NCBI RefSeq assembly: GCF_023101765.2
Contig: NC_064227.1
Location: forward strand, 3,233,592 to 3,297,591
Length of the DNA: 64,000 bases
Source: Spodoptera frugiperda
Taxonomy: Eukaryota; Arthropoda; Insecta; Lepidoptera; Noctuidae
Direction: 5' to 3'
Of the stretch, positions 24,501 through 36,750 are shown piece by piece. The notes beneath the pieces were generated by a model that saw only the letters and a program-made list of their open reading frames with translations, made no database searches and had not been told where the DNA came from. Positions within the stretch are counted from its first letter, which is position 1; each line of letters begins with the position of its first letter. The translations under genes and the position numbers were made by a program.

Positions 24501-26132
24501 AGCTGCACAAACAAGATATCCAGTAGCTGGTAATGAAATGGTGCTTAGAGATACACACGATGATGTTTGGAGTAAGCAGATGTGTAAAGCCAAAGGGTAA
24601 AGAAATACCTATGACGTATTAGATAGATGTACATAAGGTGTTATGGGTTAAAGCTCCTTGACTAAATCATCCTCCATTGCTACTAAAGCCTTTGACAGAT
24701 CTGGGAACCAAACACAGGTTTAGTTCAGTTGTCTGACTTGCTACTGTTAAATTAACGAGACCATGCAATAATTAATTTCAGGAATTTTAATTCGGATGTT
24801 TTCTTCTAACAATTTTTTGCTTTTTGCTTTTCTTTTATTCTTTTGATCTTGCTACAAGGTTGCAGTAATCAGAAATCAGAAAAAAGATCCACATCCCAAG
24901 AAAATACGTTTCAAAGATCAGTGCGATTAGTCTTTGGTCTATCAATAGACACGCATGATAATTAATTGGAGTATAATTAAAACCATTTTTATATACCTAA
25001 TGAATAGATACTGAGTCGACATAATTTTTTTGGCGTAATGCCTGTCAAATAATAAGACATGTAGCTTTTTATTTACGCAACACCTGTATCTGTACTCATG
25101 TTTTACAAAAATAAATATCTTATCTATCTATACTGGATGTTTAGGATTTCAATGATCCTGCTATTAATACACTACTTAATGACAATGAAGAAGATTATGA
25201 ACATGTAGAAATTGAAGGATCTAAGAGGATTCCTTAGCTATGCTCTGAAAGCGAGGTTCATTTACTAATGAGAGATTAAGCTCCTACTTGCAGGCTAGGA
25301 TCAGACTGAGATGTACCTAGTCTTAGACGTTCTAAGCACTAAGTCTAGCTTTAGAGAGTATTTGTGTATTCTGTTGCGAATAATGTTAAGCTGGGATTTT
25401 GAATGCGCTTTTGTTTTGAATTTGTTTTGTTTAAGACTAATTGGTTTAATCTGAAGATTTACCTAGTAAATACATAATATATAACCTTACGCCTGTCTTC
25501 CATGAGGGTAAGCCTAGACAATGGAATTTTACATACCTCTTTCACTACCTAATTAAAACTTGCGTGGTTTTTGATTATTGTTATTTAATATCATTGCCAC
25601 ATTAAGTGCATCTACTTACTACATTATACAGTTCGTATATATCAAGAAAAAACATTTTATTTAAACCACCAGAAAGGATTGATCACATTCACAAACTGTC
25701 ACAAATTCACAATGCTCCATTAATTCGAACCCAAACCCAAACTCAAAACATAATTCTGAACATTTTTGGGTTCAGAAAACTTTGCCAAAGACTTTATCTT
25801 CCAATCTTTTGGATGGAGTTATCCATATCAGTTGGGTAGCAAGACTTACAAAACCATCCAGAAATAATGACACATCTGGTCGTCACACGGTTGGTCTTTA
25901 TATTATATTATCTGTGGCTGGAAACCCGTGCCAAATTGTGACATGAGGTTTAAAAAAATAATATGATGACTCAAATCGGTATCAGATTTCTACCTGATCT
26001 AAGTAGGATAAACCGCAAGAACTGTATTTTTCCTGATCAATCTTATATTGTAATTCTCAATGTGTCTAGATGCTGATCTTTGTTTTTAAAAAAAAAACTG
26101 ATGAATCAGACACGTCCATCAGACTAGTAATG
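18541..26132. other. Long intronic stretch, no gene seen
   Basis: About 7.6 kb of mostly AT-rich DNA without a recognisable element. GC-richer patches lie at 20795-20880 (GGCGCCACCTCGGCGGTTGG) and 23815-24260; the second includes a perfect 7-bp hairpin, GCGGGCG-CAGGTA-CGCCCGC, at 23883-23902. The sequence GGCTTTGATCTG near 20985 matches a TCF HMG-site core. None of the short frames, including overlapping ones at 23724-24417, has a recognisable domain. Confidence 0.5.
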
Positions 26133-26438
26133 CGTTTAATTTCAACGTGTATCGTCACGCCTTTTATCCCCGGTGGGGTAGGATGTGGTGCCGGGTTACG
26201 GTACGTAATGTCGGGTTACACAATGGTGCTCTTTTCACCATTTGTGGTAAAGTCCTATAAAATCTGGGGTGAAATGTTCCCTATTGCCATATACTGGACA
26301 CAATTACTGACTCGGTGCTACTACCGAGACATTTTACAACTGGTAAACCCCAGTAATACTTTGCATCCCTGCCGTACGAGATCCCTGTCCGGCAGTCGCA
26401 CGCGACCACTCGACTAACGAGGCAATCGTTTAATTTCA
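26133..26438 (-). mobile_element. tRNA-derived SINE with 12-bp target duplication
   Basis: The element is about 26145-26426, flanked by CGTTTAATTTCA at 26133-26144 and 26427-26438. On the minus strand it starts GATTGCCTCGTTAGTCGAG (tRNA A-box region), has a decayed B-box, an inner body with CCAGTAT...GGTTTACC, and ends GGGATAAAAGGCGTGACGAT. Same family as 50498-50794. A chance frame of 115 codons (26070-26417, plus) runs through it and is not a gene. Confidence 0.88.
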
Positions 26439-26976
26439 CTGTAGAAAAAATAGTTAAAATTTTGGCCTTCCCTTGATAGATAGCAAAGGTGATGATAACA
26501 TCATAATGAAACATGTTACAATTCAGATTAATCAAAGCAAAACACCCGTACCAAAACACAATAACGTTTCTCAGAAAATCCAATATGAAACAGCACAAAA
26601 CGTTTATTAGACACCAGAGCTATAGCTAAACGATATATTGGAAGCAAGCCCCAATGGACAAACATACAGAGTAAACTTTCAACACCAATCGTTTGGTAGA
26701 AATCCGGAATCAAACAGCAGCTAGACAATCGAGATCCTCAATCAAACGGGTAGAAAGAGACAGTGGGATTAATTTAGTAGGAGTGAGTGAGACGGCTGCC
26801 GTTTACTCAGCTCGGCGTCGAACACCGGTGCTAATAATACGGGAGGGGTTCTAATTGCGTGTGAACAAACAAACTATGTGATAATACCTACTTTGTTAAA
26901 TGTATTGAAGCTGTACGAAACTCTTTTATCGACATTCTTTCACTATTGCTTCGTGTTGTTTCACAGTATATAGGTT

Positions 26977-27238
26977 GATTATAGTGACTAGAATTCTTAG
27001 TTTGTGTTAGATGTGTTTTAGTCTAGTCTTATAGTCTAGTGGTCGCAACTACTACGTCGGATAAAGGGTCTCGGGTTCTCGATTCCCGGGTCGGGAAAAG
27101 TGTTACTGGCCTTCCCCTTCGCGGATAAAAATATGTGACGTTGTTGTTGTATTATTTAGGCAGATTGTAGTGTAGTATAGCTAACATAGTTATTCTTAGT
27201 TTTTGCTAGACGTGTTTTTTAGTCTAGTCTTGCAGACT
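26977..27238 (+). mobile_element. SINE relic inside a long direct repeat
   Basis: A tRNA-like head with TAGTCTAGTGGTCGCAAC and a B-box GGTTCTCGATTCCCGGGT (about 27035-27100) is followed by a short body. On both sides lie similar sequences: left 26977-27036 and right about 27163-27238, each reading GATTRTAGTG...TTCTTAGTTT...GTGTTTT...TAGTCTAGTCTT. The flanking similarity covers about 60 bp with several differences, much longer than an ordinary target duplication. Confidence 0.6.
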
Positions 27239-28069
27239 CTGTGTCGTCACTAAGAGTATTGGTACGAGTAAATCCGGTATCCTAAAACCACGTGCGCAAA
27301 GATGACCACAGGAAAGTATCTGGCATCTAAAAATATTTGTATAATGACGTCACCATCGCATCTCCTATTTATCTTTCGAACAGATATTTCGTGACCGAAA
27401 AACGGATGCAAAAAAAAGAAAAAAAAGGCAAAGACCCCTTCGCTTGGTTCCAAGAAATGGCCTTGTTAGTATCACCATTTATTACGCCACGGGTACCAAA
27501 ACGACATTAAATGGTACCAAATTGAAAAGTCAATTATTTGGTTCTGAATTTTTAATGAGAATATATTAATTATAATAACGCTATAAAATAACCGTTGGCC
27601 TGAATTGAATGCCGTCTTGGATGTAAATAATAACCTTCAGTTGGTGACTATTCATATGAATTTATTATACATAAAATATTATTGTTATAGCACCCGTTAA
27701 ACTGTCTAATATGGTAAAAATGGCATAAGAAAACTAAATTGGAACACCCGCTACCGTTTTAAAAACTATTTTCTTAATTTAAAATAGTGACATATGTCAA
27801 AGTCACTCAATGAATCAGCTTTTTCGACAAGACACACGCTTATTATGTCAAATTCTTTAATAATTACAAAATGGATGCCGTGATGACAGCTTGACAGGTG
27901 GACACACGTACAGACAAACACAGTATTTTTAGTATCGTTTTCCCGACACTGATTACACGTATCTTCGTCCGAGTAATTTGGTACCGAGAATTTAACGATA
28001 CGTACCACATTCTGGTACTCGATTAACATAAGATATAAACACTATGGTGTTCCAAGCATTTTAATTTCA

Positions 28070-28175
28070 TATCGATAAATAGCTTGTGTTATTTACGTAT
28101 CGATTTATTTTTGAATACTCGTTACTCGATTTGAAATAAAATCGATTTCGTGATCAGATATTGTTTGAATCGATG
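28070..28175. promoter_or_regulatory. ATCGAT cluster, candidate transcription-factor site group
   Basis: Four ATCGAT hexamers fall within about 105 bp, starting near 28071, 28099, 28141 and 28169; the first lies in a full TATCGATA (28070-28077). TATCGATA is the DREF/BEAF element of flies, and ATCGAT is bound by Cut and Onecut homeodomain proteins. Function is inferred only from motif density. Confidence 0.35.
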
Positions 28176-29158
28176 TCGTGTATTTCGTTTTGAGATTGGT
28201 CTTACGTTTTTTAAATACGTTGGGTGTTTTAAATATAAATTGGTGTTAATGATTAATTTTAATTTAGCGTAACTGCATGGTTATTAGTTAATTACTTATT
28301 TAATTCTTTTCATTTTTGTTGATGTAAATGTGATCTGCTGTTTACGGTTAGAAATTTAAAGCTTTAAATAACAATTATACTATTATAAACTTTCTAGAAG
28401 ACTTGTATCAATTTCCTAATGGTCATTACAGGATATATGATATCCAATTTTGGGCAGAAATTTCTCATCATTAGTTAATAATAGAGAACAAGCAAGATTA
28501 CTAATTTACAAAACCAAAACATGTCAAAGCTCTTTCAAGGCTTCTGTAAGCAAAAATGCTATCAATTACAAACCATGACTCGGACGTCCAATAACACCCG
28601 AAAAGTCCCTAAACCGAACCTTATTTTGAAGCTACGTAGGTAGGAAGTTACATAACACAAAAATGCATAGGATTATGACGCCTACCTATAGTGATAAGCC
28701 TAAAGTTATCGATATATGGATTTGTGGTGAAGCAGGGAGCTAGATAACTCTCTGTTTGCTATAACATCGATCATTGCCGTCCATGGATTAAGATTATGAG
28801 ATTTATAAGATTAAGACGACAATGCTCAAGGCATATGTATGTTATTGGCAAAATCCGTTGGTTTAAAAAGCTTAAAAATGGATTAAAAGATAAACCATGA
28901 TTGCTTAGTTTTTCCCCGATAGGATTTATCCTCTAATGACTTCGAGATCCACTGGTTGCAAGCGAATTTATCCAGCTAAAGGCTGTATTATTATTACTCA
29001 ATCTGATGCAAATACTACGTCACATTCAGTAGTCAATTTACCAACAGTTTTTTTAGCAGTTAAAAAAATAACAAATGATTAAAAACGAATTACAAGCAAA
29101 CGATTTTTATTTTCAATCAGATATCAGAAAACATGTCCGATAGGATCGAGAGATTGCA

Positions 29159-29210
29159 ATCGATATGAAATTCATGTGAAATATCGATATTTTAAGATGC
29201 AATATCGATA
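29159..29210. promoter_or_regulatory. ATCGAT cluster, candidate transcription-factor site group
   Basis: Three ATCGAT hexamers in 52 bp (29159, 29183, 29203); the last two are extended palindromes AATATCGATAT-like. Same motif as the clusters near 28.1 and 44.6 kb. In AT-rich DNA some excess is expected by chance, so this is a candidate only. Confidence 0.3.
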
Positions 29211-30771
29211 TCTTTGCTATCGCACCTCACTACGGTAGCGAAGTTGCATATTTAGTGAATCACTAATGACAAAAACTTGTTAAATGATGGGAGCTTGTCA
29301 AAATAAATGATTTATTAGTTTAGAATGGTGATTTTCAGTTTTTGTTTTAAGGTTGTTTTTGGGTATTATTATAAATCAATTTTATAATATAATTGATCCA
29401 ATGAAAACATGGGACACAAAAACCTTAAATAGTCATTTAGATTTGGCAGCACGTCGACTGAACTTGACATAATATTATATTATTTTTCTCTCTAACATAT
29501 TTCTTCAGTGAAAAACAGCGTTATGCAGTTGTTTTTTGTTTTTAAAAAGATACTAAGTGGGTCAAGAAATAAATCTCAACGGTTTAGACGCGTCTGGATT
29601 ATCCTTATCAAATCCAAGTCAAATGATAAGATTCTACTGGACACATGGATTACTGAAACTTAGTATTTTTGTTAGTTTTCTAGAATATTTTAGTTTTGTC
29701 TCGTTTTTGGAACTATCTATCTTATAAAAAGTGATTAGATTGCGTTAGGAATTTAAATTAATGAGCAATAATGTGCATGGCGACTAGATACATAAAATTA
29801 ATTATATTGTATAGCCTATCAGCACAATTTCACAAACTAACGACAAAGGTGACCCCATAAAACATAGTACTTACACGCCCCATAGAATACTAAGCACCAT
29901 GTATAAATTCTTTTATTAACTGACGACAAAATCGAAACTAGACTAAAGAATTATAGTGTAATACGCCCTGCATATGTTTCAAAGGTGCTTATTTTTTGCT
30001 AAACTATTTATACAAAATGTCATTTGATAGTGGTAATTAAAAGTGACTGTTTAAGCTCTTAATTGCATATTATCTAACTTAAAGACACGACAACGATGAA
30101 AAAACATGTCTGTAGTTTAAGGGCCTCGCATGTAAACTTTTTACATGCAACCTTTTTTAACTGTTTAAATTATTGTCGAACATTTTCATTAGCATCATGA
30201 AACTTATTACAATTTCGTGGACAATGTTAAACTTGAAAAAAACATCCGAAAATGATGTTAACAAGCAACAAATGTGCGTGCGCAGTTTTTTAACGCCATC
30301 TATCGATACGGTTAGGACAACATTCCCAAAACCGATTTGTCTTCGACATATTTGAGCGCGAAATTAATTCCGTTATACCAATATGGGTGTTTCTCTTTAA
30401 TTAATCAACTGTAAATTTTAAAACACGTATCAGTTGTATGTCAAATGTAATTAATGAAGGGTAGTTGGTATTGAACTATTTTTTTTCCGATACTACCCTA
30501 GACTGGTTGCACGGTGACCATCAATTATGTTCCTTAAAGGGGCTTAATTGCTTTTATCATTATATCTAGATGTCGCTGCGATCGAATGTCAGTTGCGAAC
30601 GTGAATCCATCTTTCTTTTTTATGTTTTCCTTTTACAAAGTAATATTATTGTGGAATAGTTTCAATGGCGTGGTTATTTTTATTCTTCTTTTGTTTAGGA
30701 GCTGCAAATGGCGATGTTCCGATGACTTTGGTGTCGGATTAATTGTTGTAAAATTGGTATTAGTTTTATAT

Positions 30772-30945
30772 TTAACTTGCTTCTGCCAACGGCTTCGCCC
30801 GCGTTGCTGTGGGATAAAAAGTATCCTTATAATCCTATCACCCAAGTCAGCTCATACCAAATTTCATCAAAATCCGTTCAGTAGTTTCAGCGTGATTGAC
30901 GGACAAACATCCAAATAAACAAACATTCACATTTATAATATTAAT
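30772..30945 (+). mobile_element. Old retroposon copy (uninterrupted relative of 7887-8755)
   Basis: Starts AACTTGCTTCTGCCAACGG and CTTCGCCCGCGTTGCTGTGG, continues with CCAAATTTCATCAAAATCCG and TTCAGTAGTTTCAGCGTGA, and ends ATTTATAATATTAATGTGAA. The family is a very common lepidopteran repeat and is non-coding here. It serves as the empty-site reference for the insertion at 7911-8583. Confidence 0.75.
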
Positions 30946-31950
30946 GTGAATTGTACGTGAGCGTTAAGTCTATTAAATTCTATATGAACGTGGTTGATGT
31001 ACAAAACTATTGTATGTGAATGACTATACTAAAAGCCGTAATCATCATTAACACAACTACACCTTAACTTCAATCAAACTAACTAAACTTTAACCGAAAC
31101 AAAACTTATCGTCAATCACTAATCAAATGACAAAACAGAATGTCACACAAATCTAAACAAATCCAAATAAACATTGTTTTACAATCGATAATTAAAAAAC
31201 TTATTTTGACACTCATTTGACGTGTCCAAAAACGGGTTTGTAACAAGAATTTAATCAACACTTTGGTTCGACAAAAAGTACAAACTGGCTTGAAGAGTCA
31301 GGGCTGACACGCCTAAGTAATTCCAACCAATTTTAGGTGTATTATAAATGTAGAACTATAGAAGTATGTTTGTTTGTTTGTATGTTACTTCTGTACGCTT
31401 CAACTACTTAATCAACTTCCCTGAAATATTTGAACAATTACGTAGGTAAATGCATTACCTACTTAATTAATTCACGTGGACAAAACCACAGGTTAAAAGC
31501 TAGTCAGTTAGAAAATATTCTAGGTACCAATAGAAAACTGTTGAAGGAAACATGATAAGTTTTTAGCAAAATTTTTTTTTATTTGCTACGAAACTAGTAG
31601 ACCTATTTGAAACTCAGTTTACTATGAGTAGTCAATTTTTTATCCAGATATTCAAACAAAATTATATTAAATAAAACACAAGTGAAACCGCAGGCGCAAA
31701 GCTAGTGATTGATGTAAGGGAAATTGTTTGTAGGGTCATATGTAATTGGTAGCCGCGGGCGAGACGGGCACCGCTTAAAAAGTAAGGTTGTCAAACATAG
31801 TGTTACCGTGGTCTTGTTTATTTACGAATAAGTGTTATTTAGTCTGTTTGTTGTGTTAGTTATTGTGGTTTATTTAGTTATTTGTATTTTTCTTGAATTA
31901 ATTTTTATTTTGGAGTGGCTGGTTGATACAAATTGCCAAAGAAGATAATT
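30946..31950. other. Intronic sequence, no gene seen
   Basis: AT-rich. A fragment ending ACCGCAGGCGCAAAGCTAGT near 31687-31706 looks like the border of an old retroposon related to the element at 30772, too eroded to delimit. Confidence 0.45.
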
Positions 31951-32042
31951 GCTGTGGACTGCCTAGCGGGTTAACGGGTGCTTTTTACTCAGTAAGAGTC
32001 TAACACTTCCTCTCGTCTCACTCAATGTGGGAGAAGCAAATT
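31951..32042 (+). mobile_element. Short poly(A)-type retroposon, decayed partial copy
   Basis: GCTGTGGACTGCCTAGCGGG is followed by AGTAAGAGTCTAACACTTCC and CTCACTCAATGTGGGAGAAG. An internal deletion has removed the 'ccggggctccgg...gaacggggtgg' part of the family. The expected poly(A) end is replaced by unrelated sequence. Confidence 0.6.
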
Positions 32043-34340
32043 ATGATTTTTACACTTAAATTTTCGCCTCGCAGTTTCATTCACGAGGAATCAACAACAA
32101 CATCTGATAGTACATTTGTCGAAATCCCACCAATAATTTTTTCATTGATCTCTACTCTCTATTTATCAACTCTAGACTTACCAGTAACAGTCTTTGAGAT
32201 TTTATAAACTTTTCAAGACGTTCAACCCTAAATATAAGTACGAGTAGCATACAATTAACCAATAATAATAAAGTACCTAATTATTATTTCACCGAAAATT
32301 TTCTCACTGACGCTTGACAACCTTAATTCTCCGGCACCACCCATCCACGTTAAGGTGACAGTGACCTTATGTCCAAGATAATAAGGGTTATTATTAAATC
32401 AACGCGTTATTTTAAGATTGTACTAAGTTTTATTTCATGTTAGTAAGTATCTTCACACATTTTGACCTTCATTTTTGTTTTGTTTTATATTAGTCTCTAA
32501 TCGAGGCATCGTGTCTTACCGAATCTCATATAGTTAGACCTTCAATTTAAGAAGTTAATTAATCAATTCAAGAAGTAAGTAGTTTACTTCACTTACTACA
32601 TCCAAGATCAATGTTTTCAAAGTTTTGGTATTAAAATCCAATCCATCCACTATATTAAAATCTCCTTAAATTAATTCAATAATACTTTAATCCACACTTC
32701 AGCCTAGTTCTTTGCAAAACAACAAACTGGATAATATTAAAAATAAAACAATTACAAACATATCTATAGTCTTAAAAGTTACTACTAGTAATAATAAAAC
32801 GCAAAAATTAAACACCAACCCAAACACATATACAGCATGATACAAAAATATGAAATAGTTTTCATTTTATTAAAATGCCTGAACAAAAGCCCGAGGTAAA
32901 AATGTTTTGTGAAATATTTTAACTGAGGCATTCCACTTTAATGCCAATAATGTCGAGGGCCATTTATTGCCTAAAATACATGTTTTTATTATGTCTTCCT
33001 AGGTTTGTCTCGTTTTTGTGTAATGTTTTGCAAATAGTGACGTCACTGTTGTGTTCTTTGATAAATACACTATCCAATAAAGAAATAATTATTTAATTTG
33101 GAGCAGTAGTTTCGGAGATTAGTGCATTCAAAAAAACATACTCCTAAGCTTTATATATTATTAAGAGTAAATATCTTAATCAATCGAAGGCGTTGTGAGA
33201 AGCACATCTTCACCAACAGCCCTACATCCTACATTAAACAATCAACAAAGCACTCCTATACTTCGTATAAAATCAAAAGAACAAATGAACGAAACTACCC
33301 CAAAACTCTTCAACAATACACAACTAAACAAACAATCTATCAAACAGACAAACAGACAAATACTTGAACACAAACATTGTGTAATCTCACGTAAAAATTA
33401 CCCGAAAATTGGGGAAATGTATTACCCTTGATTTGGGGTAAACACGTACGAGTGGGGTAAACTGATTCTGACTTATCCAATTACGACCCCATGTTAACGG
33501 AGGTACTTATTGAGAGGTCACTATTATGGTGGTTGGGCGATAGTTTTTGGGAGTTACTTGTTTAACTAGTGGTATTAGTGGACGATGGATAGTTTTGACT
33601 TTGGATGAAGTTTTGAAACTTACAGTTAAACTTAGAACTTTTATTTATTATTCACTTACGTCGATTGTTAAGAGATTTGTCATCGAGTCATTTGTCCACA
33701 TTTTTTTATGCATAATAAACAACACTATAGTTTGCTAAATTCCTTCTACTTTTTTTGACTTGTAAATAATTGTCTCACTTTCATCTTAATTCCTTTTATG
33801 AGAATTAATAAACCTTTAAAAAAAGACCTCCAAAATCTTCTTGAATTGCTGTCACCCGCCCCAGAAGACACCATAATCAAACACTATTAGCTTCACGTTA
33901 AATATCTACTACACGACACATTCCCATATCTCCTACCACCATAATAATCTCCCAATAACATAAGGTGTAATGATTTTACCCGGTCAACTGGTTCCCAACG
34001 ATGGGATCCCACACCATAGCTCCAACTAATAAAATAGAAGCGGAAACATCTTCTGTTTTATGGGGAAATCCGATCAAATCACATGATTGGATCTCTTCTT
34101 AAATTAGTTTCATTTATCTTAACTAAGTTTTTTTGTTGTTAGGGATAGGAGGGATCCTTTCTTTGGGTATTTATTTTCTATATTAGTTGATGTGAATTGT
34201 CCATTTGTACACTTAGGTATGTTCGTTAATGACTAGCCAAATTGAAATTATTATGAAATAGTTATATGGTTTTAGTTCTAGCCTAATTGATATTATTATG
34301 AAAAGAGAAATGCAAATAATAAGCTTTTAAAACGAAAACA
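32043..34340. other. Intronic sequence, no gene seen
   Basis: AT-rich sequence without recognisable elements. Open frames at 33122-33431 on the plus strand are Asn/Thr/Gln/Lys-rich, as expected of chance reading through A-rich DNA. Confidence 0.5.
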
Positions 34341-34463
34341 GCTTATTCCTTTTTAAAAGGCCATCGAGGCATGTCTTCTGGTTTTGCTGGTGTGCATGGG
34401 CGGCAATGTTCTCTTATCATCAGATGACCCGCCTGCTCGTTTGTCTCCTACTCCATAAAAAAG
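34341..34463 (-). repeat. Lepidopteran 'ACCTGATGGTAAGC' repeat, reverse copy
   Basis: The minus strand reads TTTTTTATGGAGTAGGAGAC, AAACGAGCAGGCGGGTCATC, TGATGATAAGAGAACATTGC and later AAGGCCTTTT-type ends. It lies about 145 bp upstream of the pangolin exon acceptor. Same family as 46215-46320, 49986-50121 and 54757-54862. The class of this well-known moth repeat is not certain to me. Confidence 0.6.
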
Positions 34464-34606
34464 CTAGTAGTTCCAATACACAAAATAACTAAAACTAACT
34501 AATAAAACTTAAGTTCTAATTCTTCTTATTACAACATGGCATTATTTTAGCACATTTTAAAGTTAAATGACAAAGATATTAATGATAATTTTTGTGTTTG
34601 TTTCAG

Positions 34607-34670
34607 GAGAAGTCCGGCGAGCCTTACCCCGGTAAACTATCGGTAAAGTCGGACCTTAGTCCTGTGTTTG
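34607..34670 (+). CDS. pan: Internal exon of pangolin (TCF/LEF transcription factor)
   Basis: This is a 64-bp internal exon. The acceptor is a T-rich tract ending TTTCAG at 34601-34606 and the donor is GTGAGT at 34671. Read from its first base it gives 21 codons (EKSGEPYPGKLSVKSDLSPV, then F) plus one leftover base, which is completed by the exon at 51437 to make Gly. The 'SPVF' stretch matches what I recall of Drosophila Pangolin just before its FNMGYL segment. Pangolin is the nuclear HMG-box effector of Wnt/Wingless signalling: it binds DNA, represses with Groucho, and activates with Armadillo. This piece lies between the Armadillo-binding N-terminus and the HMG box and has no enzymatic residues. 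No start codon, HMG box or C-clamp is in the window. The assignment rests on this exon together with the next one; on its own it would be too short. Confidence 0.87.
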
Positions 34671-36611
34671 GTGAGTATCTACTCTTATTTACTTAGTTAT
34701 TACATAGTCTACCTACTATGCTATTTTTATTGCCACAAAAATAGATAAAATGAAGTATTTATAGACTATATCAAAGGGTGACCTTATAAAATACATACTG
34801 TATTCTACGAAATGCTATTTCTGGAAACCGATTTCTCTACAACAGATTAAAGGGTGTCCCAAACTAAATAATAAAACTTATTTACTCCAGGATATAACAA
34901 TAAAAAAGTACAAATATTTCCCTATCGATATAAATCTAATAATAATAATACAGACATAGAAACCAGCCGTTAAACTTCAACACTGTAACATAATTATAAC
35001 TCATACAACATATCACTGTATAGTTTGGACCAATAAATCTCAATATCATTAGTTATATGGCATTACTATCTTACCGCCTTGATTTACGATGTGAATTAAA
35101 AGCTAAGCGGGCTTGAAACAGAAGGTTTTTTATATATTAATATATAAAAACTTGTTGTTGTCTAACGCTATGTTAAAAGATCTAGAAGCTTGGCTAGGTA
35201 TACTATTATAAGGATCATGGAAATAGAATAAACTTCTTTGATATAAAATTAGAAATAGCCAGAGATTCAACGTCCCTTGTTCAGATTAAATATTCGTGAG
35301 AACTTGAATCCTTGTACTCAACAGCCTCACCATATCGCCTAAAGTGGGACATTACCACAAGAAATAACCCTAAAAAGCTCACTAAACCGCTAAGAATAAC
35401 GTTTCTTAAAAATATCCTTAACTTTACATGATCTCATTAAACACTTCCTTTTACTTTTTCCTCTACCATCATGCACCATAAATACACCACATATTACACC
35501 CAAAAACCCTTTCATGTACACGATAATCGATCTTATCCATAAATCGTTCGGTCTAGTGATGTGAAATTGATTTCGTACCAACTTTAAGGCCAGTATTACG
35601 TGGACTTAATGCCGCACTGCGCTCCGGGCCATTAACTCGGAATTATGTATGTTTTATCGCCAGCTTATAATCATCTGTCACTATCGTTACAATATTTTCG
35701 TATAATTTCATCTTGCCCCACCTTCGTAGGGATGCGGTTTGTCGATAATTGTAACATGATCGATTGATCTTATGACCTACTGGTTAAAAGATTGGTAACA
35801 AATCGATGTAATAAATCCATCAAAACATAATTGGCAAAACCTACGCTTTGTACTATCCGTAATATCATAACGGTTTCGCGAACAATTTAACGACGACATA
35901 TGTCTTTAAAGTTGTCTACAAAGATTAATACACGTACTTCAATGAGTACACTTCAATTTAAAACTTGTTAACATTCATTGTAACATATAAACATAAAGAT
36001 GTCTCAACTACTTCAAGTACTATATCTTGTCTTTCATCGCTGACGATAACGGCACATTACCATCAATCATACGAGCATAATCTCTCGTCAGACTCAGTTT
36101 TATCGATAACTTTTCTCACGTGCATATCGACACCCGTCCATCACTAGCTGTACCTCGTTATTTGTTGTTATTAGTGTTGTTTTTTTCGTTATTTTTTTCT
36201 TCGGGATGTTTTCGAGAAACCGGTTCGAGCTCCTAATCTGATCAACTGGCCACGACCCTGCCTCGGAACCAGTAAAAAGACCATAATGAAATGACTTACA
36301 ATAAAAAATGTTGAATTGTTATAGTGTTTTTTAGTTTACTGCCTATTTTGGGGCTTAGCCCGAGTTTAGTGTTGGATATAATGAGCCAGGTCTTATAATA
36401 AGATTTTTGAACTCTGAGGATTTGTGGTGTTTCATTCAAAACTGACAGTAGCATGTAAAATACTGAACATAATAAGATAAAATTTGGCGCACAGGGAGAC
36501 TGGTTTAAGTAGCTAATTACGTTGAATATTTTTTATCCTTATTAAATGGATGACGTCTTACTTATAGTGTAGTAAAAATCATTAAACAGAATAAAAAAAG
36601 ATCATACAGAA
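34671..36611. other. Intron start, no further element seen
   Basis: AT-rich intron following the donor. A modest GC-richer stretch at 35580-35640 (TTAATGCCGCACTGCGCTCC) and one repeat-free AT stretch. Nothing else supported. Confidence 0.5.
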
Positions 36612-36750
36612 AGAGTTTCAAAGTTAAAGTCAAAAGCATTTATATACCAATTAAATCATTATCAGGTACTTTTGAAACATCAACTAATAAGGTGTCAGTG
36701 AAGCTTTGTTATCCATCCAAATTGTAGCTTCGAATGGAGAAGAACGATTG
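36612..36750 (-). mobile_element. LINE-tail-like repeat, reverse copy
   Basis: On the minus strand: CATTCGAAGCTACAATTTGG, then AGCTTCACTGACACC, then GTTTCAAAAGTACCTGATAA, then a tail TTTGACTTTAACTTTGAAAC. The same order is found at 42751-42915 on the plus strand. The simple repeating TTTGACTTTGA-type end suggests the 3' end of a non-LTR retrotransposon. Confidence 0.65.

Larger units (their letters stand above)
27240..30771. other. Intronic sequence, no gene seen; ATCGAT motif clusters
   Basis: AT-rich. Notable only for dense ATCGAT motifs at 28070-28175 and 29159-29210 (see findings). The minus-strand frame at 27766-28029 (87 codons) has three scattered cysteines and histidines but no ordered zinc-finger spacing. 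Confidence 0.5.
1..34606 (+). other. pan: Intron of pangolin, upstream part (incomplete at left edge)
   Basis: Everything before the first exon is inferred to be intron, at least 34.6 kb, because that exon has a normal acceptor and begins in the middle of the protein. I looked for the N-terminal Pangolin exon (acidic FKDEG-like stretch) and did not see it. The content is transposable-element debris and AT-rich sequence. A nested gene on either strand cannot be ruled out, but none of the open frames (all at most 128 codons) resembles a known protein. Confidence 0.75.

Noticed and set aside
26070..26417. 115-codon plus-strand frame
   Set aside because: It crosses a reverse-oriented SINE with a target duplication, so it is a chance frame in a mobile element.
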